13,073 nucleotides of DNA from Lachnospiraceae bacterium (GCA_021199395.1 JAJQIE010000252.1:1-13073), one strand, 5' to 3'; positions 1 to 7,002 are shown, numbered from the stretch's first letter. The notes: generated from the sequence alone by a model not told the origin. A program made the numbers and translations.

Positions 1-957
1 GCCCGGTCCCGGCTGCCATACGCCGTCGGCCTCGGTTTTCGCGCCGTAGGGAACTGTTTTTTATTTGTAAATGCGTCTAAATTGATCTACACGCACGACG
101 TCATACAAAGTAAAGCAGTGCTCCAGACGTCCGATCCACCAGTCAAACCCGTGCTTTTCATGGTAATCCCAGTCATAAAGCGGATTCCCCCAGAGCTGAC
201 CGTCCGCAGAAAAAGCGTCCGGCGGGCATCCCGCCACGCGCACCGGGCGGCGCTCACTGGTGAACTGGAACAGCTCCGGATTTGCCCAGCACTCTGAGCT
301 GTCAAATGACACATAGATCGGAATATCCCCGATAATCTTTATGCCGCGCTGATTCGCATAAGCCTTTACCCCGCTCCACTGCTTCGCAAACTCATACTGC
401 AAAAAGCTGTAGTACCGGATTTCCTCCGCGCATTCCTCACGATAACGGGCCATTGCGCGGGGGCAGCGCATGCGAATATCATCGTCCCACTCATCCCAGG
501 CCTTTCCGTCAAACTGATTCTTCACGGCCATATACAGGCTGTAATCCAAAAGCCAGCTTTTCTGATCCTCGCAAAAACGCTCAAATTCCGCGTCATGCTC
601 CAGATCCGCCCTCAAAAATGCCCGCTTCAGAATCGCAAACCGCTCCTGATAGAGCTTTGCGTAATCTACCCTCCGAGCATCTGTTCCCAGGTCCAGATCC
701 TCATATTCTTTTTTGGCAAGCAGCCCTTCTTTGGCAAGCGTATCCAGGTCAATAAAATACGGGTTGCCCGCAAAAGCGGAGAAGGGCTGATAGGGTGAAT
801 CCCCATATCCGGTAGGCCCCAGCGGCAGAATCTGCCAGTAAGCCTGCCCAGCCTGCACAAGCCGGTCTATAAAGTCATATGCCGCCTGAGAAAAGCAGCC
901 AATTCCATATGGAGATGGAAGGCTTGACACAGGAAGCAAAATACCGCAGGTTCTCAT
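1..957 (-). pseudogene. malQ: 4-alpha-glucanotransferase (amylomaltase), interrupted by an in-frame stop and cut by the window edge
   Basis: GH77 enzyme that transfers maltosyl or longer alpha-1,4-glucan units between malto-oligosaccharides in the cytoplasm. The N-terminus MRTCGILLPVSSLPSPYGIG is the classic family opening, followed by LPLGPTGYGDSPYQ, GDIPIYVSFDS and WGNPLYDW. The start at 957 is chosen because AGGAGG (964-969) lies 6 nt upstream; an in-frame start at 1008 adds 17 residues unlike the family. After the nucleophile motif, seen as VVRVDQFR (normally RIDHFRG), the frame reads RIYK and hits TAA at 61-63. The same frame then continues KTVPYGAKTEADGVWQPGPG to position 1, which is typical amylomaltase sequence. 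Full-length enzymes are about 500 residues, so residues after the stop, including the acid/base region, lie beyond the edge. It is the last gene of the sugar operon. A nonsense lesion, two compensating indels or a sequence error are all possible. Confidence 0.85.
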
Positions 958-989
958 CTCTCTCCTCCTCTCTGAGCGTTTCTGAAAGC

Positions 990-1025
990 TCGTCCTGTTT
1001 CGCGGCACAGCTATAAACAGGACGA
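990..1025 (-). repeat. Intercistronic inverted repeat between permease and malQ
   Basis: Perfect 11-bp arms (TCGTCCTGTTT at 990-1000 and AAACAGGACGA at 1015-1025) separated by 14 nt. It lies between the permease stop at 1050 and the malQ ribosome binding site. There is no T-run on either side, so it looks more like an mRNA processing or stability hairpin than a full terminator. Seen in sequence; the role is inferred. Confidence 0.5.
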
Positions 1026-1049
1026 TTTCAAAACGTGTTCCGCGCAGCG

Positions 1050-1961
1050 TCAGCCCTTGACAGCTCCCGCAATAACACCCTCAATAATATACTTCTGGCA
1101 TGCCAGATAAAACGCCACGATCGGGATGATTGCAAGTACCAGCACCGCCATCATCGCGCCCCAGTCCAGCTGGCCGTGGCTCTGCTTCAGATACTGTACC
1201 GCAATCGGGATTGTGCGGTAGCGGTTGACATTCAGCACCAGGCTCGGCAGGAGGTAGTCGTTCCACACCCACATCGCCTCAAGGATCGCGATCGTTACGG
1301 TCGTCGGCTTCAGGATTGGGAAAATCACCCGGAAGAAGGTCTGTGGCGGGCTGCAGCCGTCGATCACAGACGCCTCCTCAATTTCGAGAGAAATGCTCCG
1401 GATAAAACCGCTGAACATAAATACCGCCAGGCCGGCTCCAAAGCCCAGGTACACCACAATGATCCCCCACGGGGTCGCCAGGTGCAGCATGTTCGCGAAT
1501 TTGGAGAGCGTAAACATCACCATCTGGAACGGCACAACCATTGAAAACAGGCACAGCATATAGATCGCCTTTGACAGCTTCGTATGTACGCGGGTCAGGT
1601 ACCATGCGGTCATCGAGCAGAAGAAAATAATCGCCACTACGGAGCCCACGGTAATAAACAGAGAAGTGCCAAAGCAGGAGAAAAAGTCCGTATCCTCCAA
1701 TGCGTTTTTATAATTCAAAAGTCCGCACATCGCTTTATCGATGCCAGCCCTCCACGCCTCAAGGCCGTCCGAAAACAGGGACTTCGTGCTGATATTGAAC
1801 GGGTATTTGAAAATATATGCTTTCCGCTTAAAGGAATTCAGAAGCACTACGAAAATCGGTGCGATCCACGCAATACTCAGGAAGGCAAATACTACTGTGA
1901 GAATACCGCCATGCTTTGCCTTTCTGGCAGCGCTCACCTGTTCATTCTGCTTCTTTGCCAT
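1050..1961 (-). CDS. Carbohydrate ABC transporter permease, MalG type
   Basis: Inner-membrane permease of a CUT1-family sugar importer, 303 residues, about six membrane helices (first around residues 20-42, last around 270-290). The EAA loop that docks the ATPase is clear at about residues 196-213 (EEASVIDGCSPPQTFFRVIF). The start at 1961 overlaps the stop of the upstream permease by one base (TAATG). A strong AAGGAGGT lies inside the end of that gene at about 1971-1978, so translation of the two permeases is probably coupled. No ATPase gene lies in the operon portion seen here; in Firmicutes such importers commonly share an MsmX/MsiK-type ATPase encoded elsewhere. Substrate is not proven by sequence; the neighbouring glucanotransferase suggests malto-oligosaccharides. 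Confidence 0.93.
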   Translation of the reverse strand: MAKKQNEQVSAARKAKHGGILTVVFAFLSIAWIAPIFVVLLNSFKRKAYIFKYPFNISTKSLFSDGLEAWRAGIDKAMCGLLNYKNALEDTDFFSCFGTSLFITVGSVVAIIFFCSMTAWYLTRVHTKLSKAIYMLCLFSMVVPFQMVMFTLSKFANMLHLATPWGIIVVYLGFGAGLAVFMFSGFIRSISLEIEEASVIDGCSPPQTFFRVIFPILKPTTVTIAILEAMWVWNDYLLPSLVLNVNRYRTIPIAVQYLKQSHGQLDWGAMMAVLVLAIIPIVAFYLACQKYIIEGVIAGAVKG

Positions 1962-2818
1962 TATGCCTGCACCTCCTTGCTTGTCGTCAGCTTATTCTGG
2001 ATCAGTGCGATCGCCGCCACCAGAATAAAGAAGATCACTGCCTTTGCCTGGCCTACGCCCTGCCATCCGGTCGTGCCGTACATTGTATCGTAGATATTCA
2101 ACGCAAGCAGCTGGGAAAGCTTACCCGGATTTCCTCCGGTCAGCGCCAGGTTCTGGTCGAAAAGCTTGAAGCCATTTGTCAGTGTCAGGAATGTACAGGT
2201 GCTGATCGTCGGCATCAGCATTGGAATAATCACGTAGCGAAGTCTCTGCCATCCGCCTGCGCCGTCGATTTTCGCAGCCTCGATCAGCTCTCCCGGAACA
2301 TTCTGCAGGCCGGCAATATAAATAACCATCATATATCCGATCTGCTGCCAGCAGACTACAATAATCAGTCCCCAGAACGCGTACCACTGTGTGGAAACGA
2401 TCGTCTTGGAAAAATTCTGGAGTACCGCATTGAAAATCATCAGCCAGATATAACTCAGGACAATACCGCCGATCAGATTCGGCATGAAGAAAATTGTCCG
2501 GAAAATATTGGTTCCCCTGATTCCTTTTGTCAGAGCCATCGCAATCGCAAAGGCAATCACATTGATAATGATCATAGAAACAATTGTAAACAGAGCCGTA
2601 TACCACAGTGAATGGATAAAAGTCGTATCCAGCTCACCATTCACATAAAAAATCCTCGTGTAATTTTTCAGGCCGACCCAGCTCCAGTCCGTCACTGTCG
2701 TAAACTTGCAGAACGACAGGAACACGCCGTAGACAAACGGTACGATAAATCCAATCGTAAACGCCACCAGGGTCGGAAGAACAAAAAGTGGAAAGTATTT
2801 CCGGATTGATTTCTCCAT
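1961..2818 (-). CDS. Carbohydrate ABC transporter permease, MalF type
   Basis: Partner permease of the CUT1-type sugar importer, 285 residues from the chosen start. Hydrophobic helices begin at about residue 10 (FPLFVLPTLVAFTIGFIVPF), and the EAA loop is at about residues 177-199 (ELIEAAKIDGAGGWQRLRYV). The start MEKSIRKYF at 2818 is preferred because GAAAGAGG (2825-2832) lies 6 nt upstream. A longer in-frame reading to 2866 would run through the intercistronic hairpin and has no family resemblance. It lies downstream of the solute-binding protein gene and overlaps the next permease by one base. The two permeases should form the heterodimeric channel. Confidence 0.93.
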   Translation of the reverse strand: MEKSIRKYFPLFVLPTLVAFTIGFIVPFVYGVFLSFCKFTTVTDWSWVGLKNYTRIFYVNGELDTTFIHSLWYTALFTIVSMIIINVIAFAIAMALTKGIRGTNIFRTIFFMPNLIGGIVLSYIWLMIFNAVLQNFSKTIVSTQWYAFWGLIIVVCWQQIGYMMVIYIAGLQNVPGELIEAAKIDGAGGWQRLRYVIIPMLMPTISTCTFLTLTNGFKLFDQNLALTGGNPGKLSQLLALNIYDTMYGTTGWQGVGQAKAVIFFILVAAIALIQNKLTTSKEVQA

Positions 2819-2841
2819 AACAGACCTCTTTCTCGGTAAAG

Positions 2842-2871
2842 AAGGGGCGGGTGAACACTCACCCACCCCTT
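2842..2871 (-). terminator. Intercistronic hairpin after the solute-binding protein gene (partial terminator or processing site)
   Basis: On the minus strand the arms AAGGGGTGGGTG and CACCCGCCCCTT pair over 12 bp with one G-U wobble around a 6-nt loop. Only CTTT follows, so termination would be leaky. Hairpins in this place, between binding-protein and permease genes, classically raise binding-protein mRNA over permease mRNA. The stem is seen; the role follows from the well-known malE-malF type arrangement. Confidence 0.6.
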
Positions 2872-2906
2872 ATCCGTCTCATTTTATTTACTTTTGAAAA
2901 TAAGGA

Positions 2907-4274
2907 TTATTCCTCATTTGCCAGTGCCCACTGGTTTGCCCATCCGTCAACAAACGCGGATACCACTGCGTCCCAGTCGCCGCTGCCGTCTGAATAGTTG
3001 GTCATAGCGGATACCACATCTGCTCTCCAGTCGTCTACATTCGGAGTCGCATTGAAGCTCCATGCTACAGAGGTCTTGCCCGCTTCCGCATAGGTATTTA
3101 CCATCTGCGCGAATGCGTTGCTGGACTCATAATCGCCTGTGAAGGTATCAAACGGAGTGGTCAGACCCATCACATTTGTGAGGGAATCGCGTCCTTCGTC
3201 AGAAGTGATGACCCACTCAAGGAAGTCAAGAGAAGCCTGAATGTCTTCCTCTGCCGCCTGGCTGTTGACTGCCCAGTAATTCTCCGTACCTACCGCAAGT
3301 CCTTCATTCTCATCGTCTACGCCAAAGTAAATCGGCATCATGCTGATATCGTCAGCCGTTACCAGATAGCCGTTCTCCTCATTGGTCAGTGCGGAATACT
3401 CCCAGTCGCCGTTCTGATAGAAGACTGCTTCGCCCATACCAAACTCAGTCTCAGCATTCAGTGCGCCGGATGCCAGCGTAGCTGCGTCTGCGTCAGAGTA
3501 TGTGATGTACATATCCCATACCTGCTTGAAGTTGTCCAGATAAGTACCGTCGATCTCAGCCTCGCCGCTGATCAGATCTACGCCATCCTCCAGGAACTCA
3601 TAGTAAAGAGCAAGGCCGGCGAGATGTCCGGAGAATCTCCAGGAGGAACCACTGTCAAGACCCGCGGATGCAAATGCTCCGGTCAGTTCGAAATCTGTGC
3701 CTGCCTCAGCAAGCGCCTCATTCAGTTCGTCCAGACGGTCTGTGATGTCCGCCGCTACCGCTTCCAGTGTCTCCAGGCTGTCGATCTCATCTGCGGAAGC
3801 AACTACTGCGCCGTCCAGGCCGCAGTATACGTCAAGAATCGTCTTGTTATAAATGATACCATAGCACTCATAGCAGTTTGCAACGCCCGCTACCTTGTCG
3901 TTGTACTCAATCGCCAGAGATGTATCCGTCAGATGCTCATACAGTGCGCTGCCGGACAGGTCATAGGTGTAATTATCCCATGTCGCCGCATCAGCGGTGC
4001 TGCCAATCGTAAAGATCGTCGGCGCTTCCGACTTTGCCATCTCAGACTGGAGCGTGGTGTCATACTGTCCATCAGCCGCGGTCAGGACAATCACCTCTAC
4101 GCCTGTCTGCTCTGTATAAATCTCCGCCAGATCCTGCCATGCCTCATCCGTCTCAGGCTTGAAATTCAGCAGATATACAGAACCAGTCTCCTCTGCCTGT
4201 GCAGGTACTACTGCAAGGCCAGCTACCATTGCCGCGGACATCGCTGCCGCAAGATACTTTTTCATGTTTTTCAT
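2907..4274 (-). CDS. Extracellular sugar-binding protein of the ABC importer
   Basis: Family 1 extracellular solute-binding protein, 455 residues, which captures the sugar outside the cell and delivers it to the two downstream permeases. It has a cleavable-looking signal peptide: K-rich start, hydrophobic core from about residue 7 to 23, and an AQA cleavage motif at 25-27. The mature start has the CUT1-binding-protein pattern (YLLNFKPETDEAWQDLAEIY, then TGVEVIVLTAADG, then EAPTIFTIG). The start at 4274 has AAGGAAGGG (4281-4289) 6 nt upstream. Odd point: there is no lipobox cysteine near the cleavage site, although Gram-positive binding proteins are usually lipid-anchored. It is the first gene of the operon, behind a repeat-rich leader. 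The maltodextrin substrate is inferred from malQ downstream. Confidence 0.92.
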   Translation of the reverse strand: MKNMKKYLAAAMSAAMVAGLAVVPAQAEETGSVYLLNFKPETDEAWQDLAEIYTEQTGVEVIVLTAADGQYDTTLQSEMAKSEAPTIFTIGSTADAATWDNYTYDLSGSALYEHLTDTSLAIEYNDKVAGVANCYECYGIIYNKTILDVYCGLDGAVVASADEIDSLETLEAVAADITDRLDELNEALAEAGTDFELTGAFASAGLDSGSSWRFSGHLAGLALYYEFLEDGVDLISGEAEIDGTYLDNFKQVWDMYITYSDADAATLASGALNAETEFGMGEAVFYQNGDWEYSALTNEENGYLVTADDISMMPIYFGVDDENEGLAVGTENYWAVNSQAAEEDIQASLDFLEWVITSDEGRDSLTNVMGLTTPFDTFTGDYESSNAFAQMVNTYAEAGKTSVAWSFNATPNVDDWRADVVSAMTNYSDGSGDWDAVVSAFVDGWANQWALANEE

Positions 4275-4341
4275 TGCTTACCCTTCCTTTCAAATGCCAG
4301 TTGCTCATTATCGCTGCTCTGGAAATCCCATCCGCTCCAAT

Positions 4342-4506
4342 CGGTATGTCACGCTGTCAGCATGCAGCTCCAGCCGATATTTCATGCCATCAGCATACAG
4401 CTCCAGCGGGTATGTCACGCCGTCGGCAGGCAGCTCCGGTCGGTATATCACGCTGTCAGCATGCAGCTTCAGCCGGTATTTCACGCCGTCGGCATACAAT
4501 TCCGTC
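4342..4506 (-). repeat. Five tandem 33-bp repeats in the leader of the sugar operon
   Basis: Contiguous imperfect units at 4342-4374, 4375-4407, 4408-4440, 4441-4473 and 4474-4506. On the plus strand each unit begins like CGGTATNTCACGC and ends like CAGCTCCAGC. They lie between the predicted promoter and the binding-protein start, so they would be transcribed as 5' leader. Because 33 is a multiple of three, one stop-free unit keeps a frame open throughout, and frames on both strands run through it. The minus frame reads an 11-residue repeat (E-L-Y/H-A-D-G/S-V-x-Y-R-L). Changes between units are spread over all codon positions, so coding is not supported. Confidence 0.85.
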
Positions 4507-4538
4507 CGGAGTCTTCCCTCTTTCCCGGCGGGTTTTCC

Positions 4539-4574
4539 GGAAACCTTACCGGAATCGATATCGGTAACGTTTCC
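4539..4574. repeat. Inverted repeat beside the operon promoter
   Basis: Arms GGAAACCTTACCG (4539-4551) and CGGTAACGTTTCC (4562-4574) are inverted copies matching at 12 of 13 bases, with a 10-bp AT-rich spacer. The right arm coincides with the cre-like operator. Next to the left arm is the palindrome TTTCCGGAAA. It could be a two-site operator for a LacI-family regulator, or an early leader hairpin in the minus-strand RNA. Confidence 0.6.
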
Positions 4575-4576
4575 AA
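4561..4576 (-). promoter_or_regulatory. cre-like / LacI-family operator overlapping the transcription start
   Basis: The minus strand reads TTGGAAACGTTACCGA. It fits the CcpA cre consensus WTGNAANCGNWNNCW except for the last base, and its AACGTT core is also typical of LacI-family (MalR-like) operators. It lies at about +5 to +20 from the predicted start of the sugar operon, a classic position for repression. Which regulator binds cannot be decided from the sequence. Confidence 0.55.
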
Positions 4577-4587
4577 CTGATGATGTC

Positions 4588-4616
4588 ATACTAGCATAAA
4601 AGCCACACGCGCGCAA
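4588..4616 (-). promoter_or_regulatory. Sigma-A-type promoter of the sugar operon (extended -10)
   Basis: On the minus strand: TTGCGC (-35, 4611-4616), 17-bp spacer, TGC extension and TAGTAT (-10, 4588-4593). The predicted start is near 4581, giving a leader of about 300 nt before the binding-protein gene. Between this promoter and the GNAT gene (4617-4742) I see AT-rich sequence with no gene and no convincing terminator. Confidence 0.55.
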
Positions 4617-4742
4617 GTCCTTTTTTCTAACCAATTACCTTTTCGTCTATTTTACAGAATTTCGCATCTATTTTTTGTGCATATTGTCCATTGCCTTTCT
4701 TCAGTTTCACAAAAAGGGCTCTCAACAAGCGATACGGCTCAT

Positions 4743-4797
4743 ACCTCCTGGCATCGAAAAATCAGGAATTAACGCAAACCTTCTGGCATCGAAAATC
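4743..4797. repeat. Short direct repeat duplicating the 3' end of the GNAT gene
   Basis: Copy one is 4743-4763 and copy two is 4778-4797. They agree at 19 of 20 aligned bases apart from one extra A in copy one. Copy two encodes the GNAT C-terminal residues FSMPEG; copy one lies just past the stop codon. It looks like a small tandem duplication or a relic of a longer C-terminus. Confidence 0.6.
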
Positions 4798-5449
4798 CAA
4801 GCTTCCCGGCCAGCCTGAGTGAAGCTATATTGTCTGGCCGAATTCGGACACGAATCTCATCCGCCCCCAGGCGTTCGCGCGCATACTCCAGAACCGCGGC
4901 GCACATTTCGAACCCCAGCCCTTTCCTCCGATACGCCGCATCGAGCATATACTGCAGCTCCAGAACAATCTCATGCTCAGTATGCGTAAACACGTCTTTT
5001 TTCAGTTGTATCGCGTCCCTCTCCGGCTGTGCTGCCGCTTTGTTTTCCGGCAGATCACGCAGAGCTTTACGCAGCCTGAGCTTCCCCTGAATATACAATC
5101 CAGTGCTCGATTTCTCCACATGCTCATTCCTGTCCTGGCAGGGTTCAAATCCGCAGCAGCCAATTACCCTGTCCTGACAGAGTACGCTCCACAGGCCGAA
5201 TCCCTGCAGCCGATAGGCCGTCCGTCTGTAAGCACGCAGCCGTTCTTCCGAAAACAGCTCTGTCGCTGTGTCACAGGCGGTTTCATTCCTGTCGGAACAG
5301 TCGCAGCCGTGCTCCGCCTGCCCGGCCGTCCGCGACAGACTCTGCCCACCGATGCGGACCAGCTCGTCCAAATCCGTCTCAGTCATTTCCCGGATTGTCA
5401 GCCGCTTCGTGCGAGCGATCACAGCAGGACGCCCCTGTGAGCGCAGCAT
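4769..5449 (-). CDS. GNAT family N-acetyltransferase (C-terminal piece of a TGA-split gene)
   Basis: 226 residues from ATG 5449. Acetyl-CoA-dependent acyltransferase fold: RLTIREMTETDLDELVRI opens the domain, GLWSVL and VIGCCGFE form the central strands, and ELQYMLDAAYRRKGLGFEMC at about 165-183 carries the acetyl-CoA loop R-R-K-G-L-G. It ends with NIASLRLAGKLGF. Two polar low-complexity stretches (about residues 41-66 and 104-160) look like insertions relative to usual GNATs. The same frame stays open upstream to a TGA at 5582-5584 and reads WFDGTALVLEGFDDIDGRYL, which fits a longer protein. ATG 5449 has GGAGG 5 nt upstream, so separate translation is possible. The acceptor substrate is unknown. 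Confidence 0.75.
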   Translation of the reverse strand: MLRSQGRPAVIARTKRLTIREMTETDLDELVRIGGQSLSRTAGQAEHGCDCSDRNETACDTATELFSEERLRAYRRTAYRLQGFGLWSVLCQDRVIGCCGFEPCQDRNEHVEKSSTGLYIQGKLRLRKALRDLPENKAAAQPERDAIQLKKDVFTHTEHEIVLELQYMLDAAYRRKGLGFEMCAAVLEYARERLGADEIRVRIRPDNIASLRLAGKLGFSMPEGLR

Positions 5450-5581
5450 CCACTCCTCCAGATATCTTCCGTCTATATCATCAAAGCCTTCCAGAACCAG
5501 CGCCGTACCGTCAAACCACGCTCCCGCAGAAGATCTCTGCGCGCCCGTACCGCTGTTTTCACAAGTCGGACAACTCCTGCT

Positions 5582-5896
5582 TCACCCAAAATATACGACT
5601 CCCAGATTTGCAAGCATGCTTCCCGTTTCGGGTTGATCCGTGAGCACAACCATATGCTCCTTCCAATCCGCCTCAGGCAACCAGGCAGGATGGAGCGGTG
5701 AATGGCTTTCTCCCCTGTCCGCCGCCGTGCCAGGCGGGTGCAGCCCGGTACGGGCATTTTTTCCTGCCAGCATATCGGCACAGAAAATCCCTTCCTCTGC
5801 CAGTCGCATTTTCAGCTGCTCTTTTTCCTTTTCCCATTCCATCCCCAGATCAAATATCACATAATGCAGGATAATTGTTTCCCAGCTCTTCATCAT
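5582..5896 (-). pseudogene. N-terminal piece of the split GNAT gene
   Basis: 104 codons from ATG 5896 (MMKSWETIILHYVIFDLGM) to TGA 5582-5584. It is exactly in frame with the GNAT piece (5582 minus 4769 is 271 codons), so one substitution at the TGA would restore a single protein of about 375 residues. The end reads VVLTDQPETGSMLANLGVVYFG. As I recall, Lachnospiraceae GNATs with a TD-x-n-LREAG-type N-terminal segment followed by ALEGFEDID have this architecture, which supports one ancestral gene. Ribosome binding site GGGAG is about 10 nt upstream. A weak promoter pair TTGGAG-17-CAAAAT lies at 5927-5955 (minus). The N-terminal segment has no function I can name. Confidence 0.55.
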
Positions 5897-6270
5897 TTAT
5901 TTCTGTCTCCCAGCAGATATCTTTCCATTTTGCCATGTGAAAAAGCCTTCTCCAACAGCTGTCCGGAGACGCTCTGGTGCAGGCAGCTGCGACAATAAAC
6001 TGCCAGCTACCCATTGTCTAAGCCAATGGAATTGCGTTCAGCCTGTTTCAATATCCCTATTGTGCGAAACCGGCAGGAAAATGTCAAGCAGGAAAAAACG
6101 AAGCGGCTTTTTGCATCTTGCAATCCCCATTCTATAATGATAAAATTGCAAAAGTGTGTGCTTCAAAATAAGGCGCAGCGCTCCCCATCCCTGCGGCGGT
6201 GGCAAATACACAGGAGCTGTGGCGGAAACTAAAATATACCATTTATCATATCAGGAAAGGAATCAAAATT
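5897..6270. other. Intergenic region between the GNAT fragment and the prolyl isomerase gene
   Basis: Divergent spacer with no convincing gene; short open frames here lack ribosome binding sites and family features. It holds a CCATTG/CAATGG hairpin (6011-6029), the prolyl isomerase promoter (6111-6138) and the isomerase ribosome binding site AGGAAAGG (6253-6260). Confidence 0.5.
6111..6138 (+). promoter_or_regulatory. Promoter of the prolyl isomerase gene
   Basis: TTGCAT (6111-6116), 16-bp spacer, perfect TATAAT (6133-6138). It gives a leader of roughly 125 nt before the ATG at 6271. No operator is obvious. Confidence 0.55.
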
Positions 6271-6798
6271 ATGGCACAGAATCCAATCGTAACTATCACA
6301 ATGGAAAACGGCGACGTCATGAAAGCGGAACTGTATCCGCAGATCGCGCCAAATTCCGTCAACAATTTTATCAGCCTTGTCCGGAAAGGCTTTTATGACG
6401 GCCTGATTTTTCACCGCGTGATCAGCGGTTTCATGATTCAGGGCGGCTGCCCGCAGGGAACCGGCACAGGCGGTCCAGGCTATTCAATCAAAGGAGAATT
6501 TTCACAGAATGGTTTTCCGAATGATTTAAAGCATGAGCCAGGCGTACTCTCAATGGCGCGCGCAATGCATCCGGACTCTGCCGGAAGCCAGTTTTTCTTG
6601 ATGCACAAGGCCGCGCCGCATCTTGACGGCGCATACGCAGCTTTCGGAAAGGTGACCGAAGGCATGGATATTGTAAATAAAATCGCCGAGACCCCGACCG
6701 ATTTCCGTGATCGTCCGATGACGCCGCAGCGCATTGCGACAATGACTGTGGACACCTTTGGTGTGGAATATCCGGAGCCGGAAAAGGTAAACGGATAA
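6271..6798 (+). CDS. Peptidyl-prolyl cis-trans isomerase, cyclophilin type
   Basis: 175-residue cytoplasmic cyclophilin that speeds cis-trans isomerisation of X-Pro bonds during folding. No signal peptide. Active-site motifs are intact: FHRVI (47-51, with catalytic Arg49), GFMIQGG (53-59, Gln57), GEFSQNGF (75-82), GSQFFL (105-110) and LDGAYAAFG (118-126). The length is normal for the single-domain bacterial family. ATG 6271 is chosen because AGGAAAGG lies 10 nt upstream; the longer in-frame reading from 6199 adds a basic segment without homology. It is monocistronic with its own promoter. A short GGCGG/CCGCC hairpin (6801-6816) follows the stop, without a T-run. Confidence 0.95.
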   Translation: MAQNPIVTITMENGDVMKAELYPQIAPNSVNNFISLVRKGFYDGLIFHRVISGFMIQGGCPQGTGTGGPGYSIKGEFSQNGFPNDLKHEPGVLSMARAMHPDSAGSQFFLMHKAAPHLDGAYAAFGKVTEGMDIVNKIAETPTDFRDRPMTPQRIATMTVDTFGVEYPEPEKVNG

Positions 6799-6973
6799 AA
6801 GGCGGAATTTCCCGCCGCCATCCCAACGCCTGTATACCTCCTGCCGACCAGAGAACTGCAAATCCAACGCTCCGACCGGATATGTCATATTTGCTTCTCT
6901 CTAAAACAGTGAAAAAGAGCTATACTTTATCATAATGGTGCGAACACTATGCCACTGTATTTCTTTGACAAGG

Positions 6974-7002
6974 GAAAACCGGGGCTTTATGCTCCGGTTT
7001 TC
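6974..7002. terminator. Candidate bidirectional terminator between convergent genes
   Basis: 12-bp stem with one G-U pair (GAAAACCGGGGC 6974-6985 and GCTCCGGTTTTC 6991-7002) and a 5-nt loop. T-runs sit at the end of each arm, so it could serve both the prolyl isomerase (plus) and the small membrane protein gene (minus). The rest of 6799-7087 holds nothing I can support; a plus-strand frame from 6935 is a shadow of the acidic repeat tail opposite. Confidence 0.55.

Noticed and set aside
1035..2611. Plus-strand frames opposite the two permeases
   Set aside because: Both permeases have clear EAA motifs and coupled starts on the minus strand; the plus frames lack any recognisable domain.
4342..4506. 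CRISPR array
   Set aside because: Repeats are directly abutting with no unique spacers, and no cas genes are nearby.
3624..4599. Long plus-strand frames opposite the binding-protein gene and leader
   Set aside because: They overlap a clear minus-strand gene and the repeat array, have no family features and no suitable start signals.
4308..4634. Minus-strand frame of 108 codons through the 33-bp repeats as a gene
   Set aside because: It starts at a TTG with only 3 nt to a weak AAAAGG, its inner ATG lies inside the predicted promoter and has no ribosome binding site, and it would begin upstream of the predicted transcription start. Open frames on both strands follow from the 33-bp period.
5582..5584. 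Selenocysteine codon in the GNAT gene
   Set aside because: No convincing stem-loop follows the TGA at SECIS distance, the family is not a known selenoprotein, and no Sec machinery is in the window.
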